Positions 63,417 through 64,000 of a stretch of DNA of 64,000 bases are shown here, one piece after another. The stretch lies in contig MHBL01000226.1 of NCBI GenBank assembly GCA_001803235.1, positions 1 through 64,000 of the forward strand. Reading direction: 5' to 3'. The translations under genes and the position numbers were made by a program. Numbering within the stretch: position 1 is the stretch's first letter; every line of letters begins with the position of its first letter. The notes under the pieces are model-generated. The model was not told where the DNA came from. It saw nothing but the letters and a program-made list of their open reading frames with translations, and ran no database searches. This DNA is from Lentisphaerae bacterium RIFOXYA12_64_32 (GTDB lineage: Bacteria > Verrucomicrobiota > Lentisphaeria > Oligosphaerales > YB12-FULL-65-16).

Positions 63417-64000
63417 TGAGACGACCAGACGCGACGATGAAGTCGGCAATCGGAAGTGGCCAGAGGCCTTGGGACGCCGAAATCGTCGACATTGAGGCGC
63501 TCCGCTCCGAACTGACGGAGTACTACTTCAGGAACACGCACGTCAACCGCAGCGAGGACGGCTGGAGCGGACGCATAAGCCTGATATGCGGCAAGCTCGA
63601 CGAGTACGCCGCCGCGCATCCGGGACTCAGTCCGGTTCGATTGAAGGCCGTCCAGTACGAGACGATCGCCGAGCACTTCACGCCGGTCGTGTTCAAGAAC
63701 TCGCCGTTCTACTCGGAGATGGGCGTGAAAGCGGCCGAGAGCAACGGCACGCCATGGCTCGCTGCCGGCGGCTGGCTTTTCAAGCGGAATTGCCATCTCT
63801 TTCGCGACGCCAACCCGGCGGAGTACGATCAATACGTCGCCGCCGGAGCGAAGGGCATCCATCTGGCGTACGGCCCGTACGTGGACACCGACCACCACTG
63901 CTTCCCCTACTCCAATGTGATCCAGAAGGGGCTCTCCGAAGTATACCGGCGGACGGAGGCGGAACTCCCGCGCTGCGCCAGCAGGGAGGAGACCGAGTTC
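63417..64000 (+). CDS. protein of unknown function, cut by window end
   Basis: 194 codons are visible and the frame stays open to the last base, so the C-terminus is missing. I do not recognise it with certainty. The segment ETIAEHFTPVVFKNSPFY, followed by GGWLFKRN and GPYVDTDHHC, is slightly reminiscent of N-terminal parts of glycyl-radical (pyruvate-formate-lyase-like) proteins, but no glycyl-radical or active-site cysteine motif is in view. GGAG lies seven bases before ATG. Located downstream of the SDR gene on the same strand. Confidence 0.65.

Overview
This window looks like a phosphate-stress (Pho) island followed by a carbohydrate/sulfation region, from a high-GC Gram-negative bacterium. 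An outer-membrane porin, lipoprotein-type binding proteins and periplasmic sensor domains point to a diderm. An LL-diaminopimelate aminotransferase (DapL), several Gfo/Idh/MocA oxidoreductases, an alkaline-phosphatase-superfamily/sulfatase-like protein, AraC regulators and many short palindromic intergenic repeats fit the PVC superphylum or an allied phylum (Lentisphaerota, Kiritimatiellota, Hydrogenedentota). This placement is inferred; no rRNA or tRNA is visible.

Region 1 (1-7.0 kb, + strand) encodes a first Pst system: a PhoU domain fused to an inactivated-looking low-molecular-weight phosphatase/ArsC domain, PstS, PstC, PstA and two tandem PstB-like ATPases. The two ATPases are degenerate in complementary ways, so a heterodimer would have one complete and one dead ATP site. 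Region 2 (8.2-18.8 kb, + strand) holds a second PstS, a hybrid sensor kinase whose start overlaps the pstS stop, a small CBM48 protein, BtaA and BtaB (betaine-lipid synthesis), a PHP-domain/glycosyltransferase fusion and a second GT4 glycosyltransferase. Together these form a likely phospholipid-replacement cassette: betaine lipid plus glycolipid made when phosphate is scarce.

Region 3 (19.1-32.9 kb, - strand) runs, in transcription order, Ser/Thr kinase, small protein, porin, PstS, long PstC, long PstA, canonical PstB, PhoU, PhoB, PhoR. A degraded low-affinity PiT phosphate permease lies just upstream. Three promoters in regions 2 and 3 share the same architecture: four CTAAC-like half-sites spaced 10-11 bp, then four bases, then a -10-like hexamer. 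I read this as the lineage's Pho box. A fourth array lies upstream of the second PstS.

Region 4 (33.8-51.3 kb) has an APH-fold kinase, a GHL10 lipoprotein-like hydrolase, an SDR epimerase, then an AraC regulator divergent from a cluster of Gfo/Idh/MocA oxidoreductases, a sugar isomerase/epimerase, a sulfatase-like protein lacking the formylglycine motif, a sulfotransferase, CysQ, CysD and CysNC. The last four make, use and recycle PAPS, so a sulfated product is likely.

Region 5 (51.5-64 kb) has a DUF4143 ATPase, a radical-SAM remnant, DapL, a three-gene signalling cascade (hybrid histidine kinase, receiver-histidine kinase, receiver-Ser/Thr kinase), a second AraC regulator, an SDR dehydrogenase and a gene cut by the window end. 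Short inverted and direct repeats fill most intergenic gaps.
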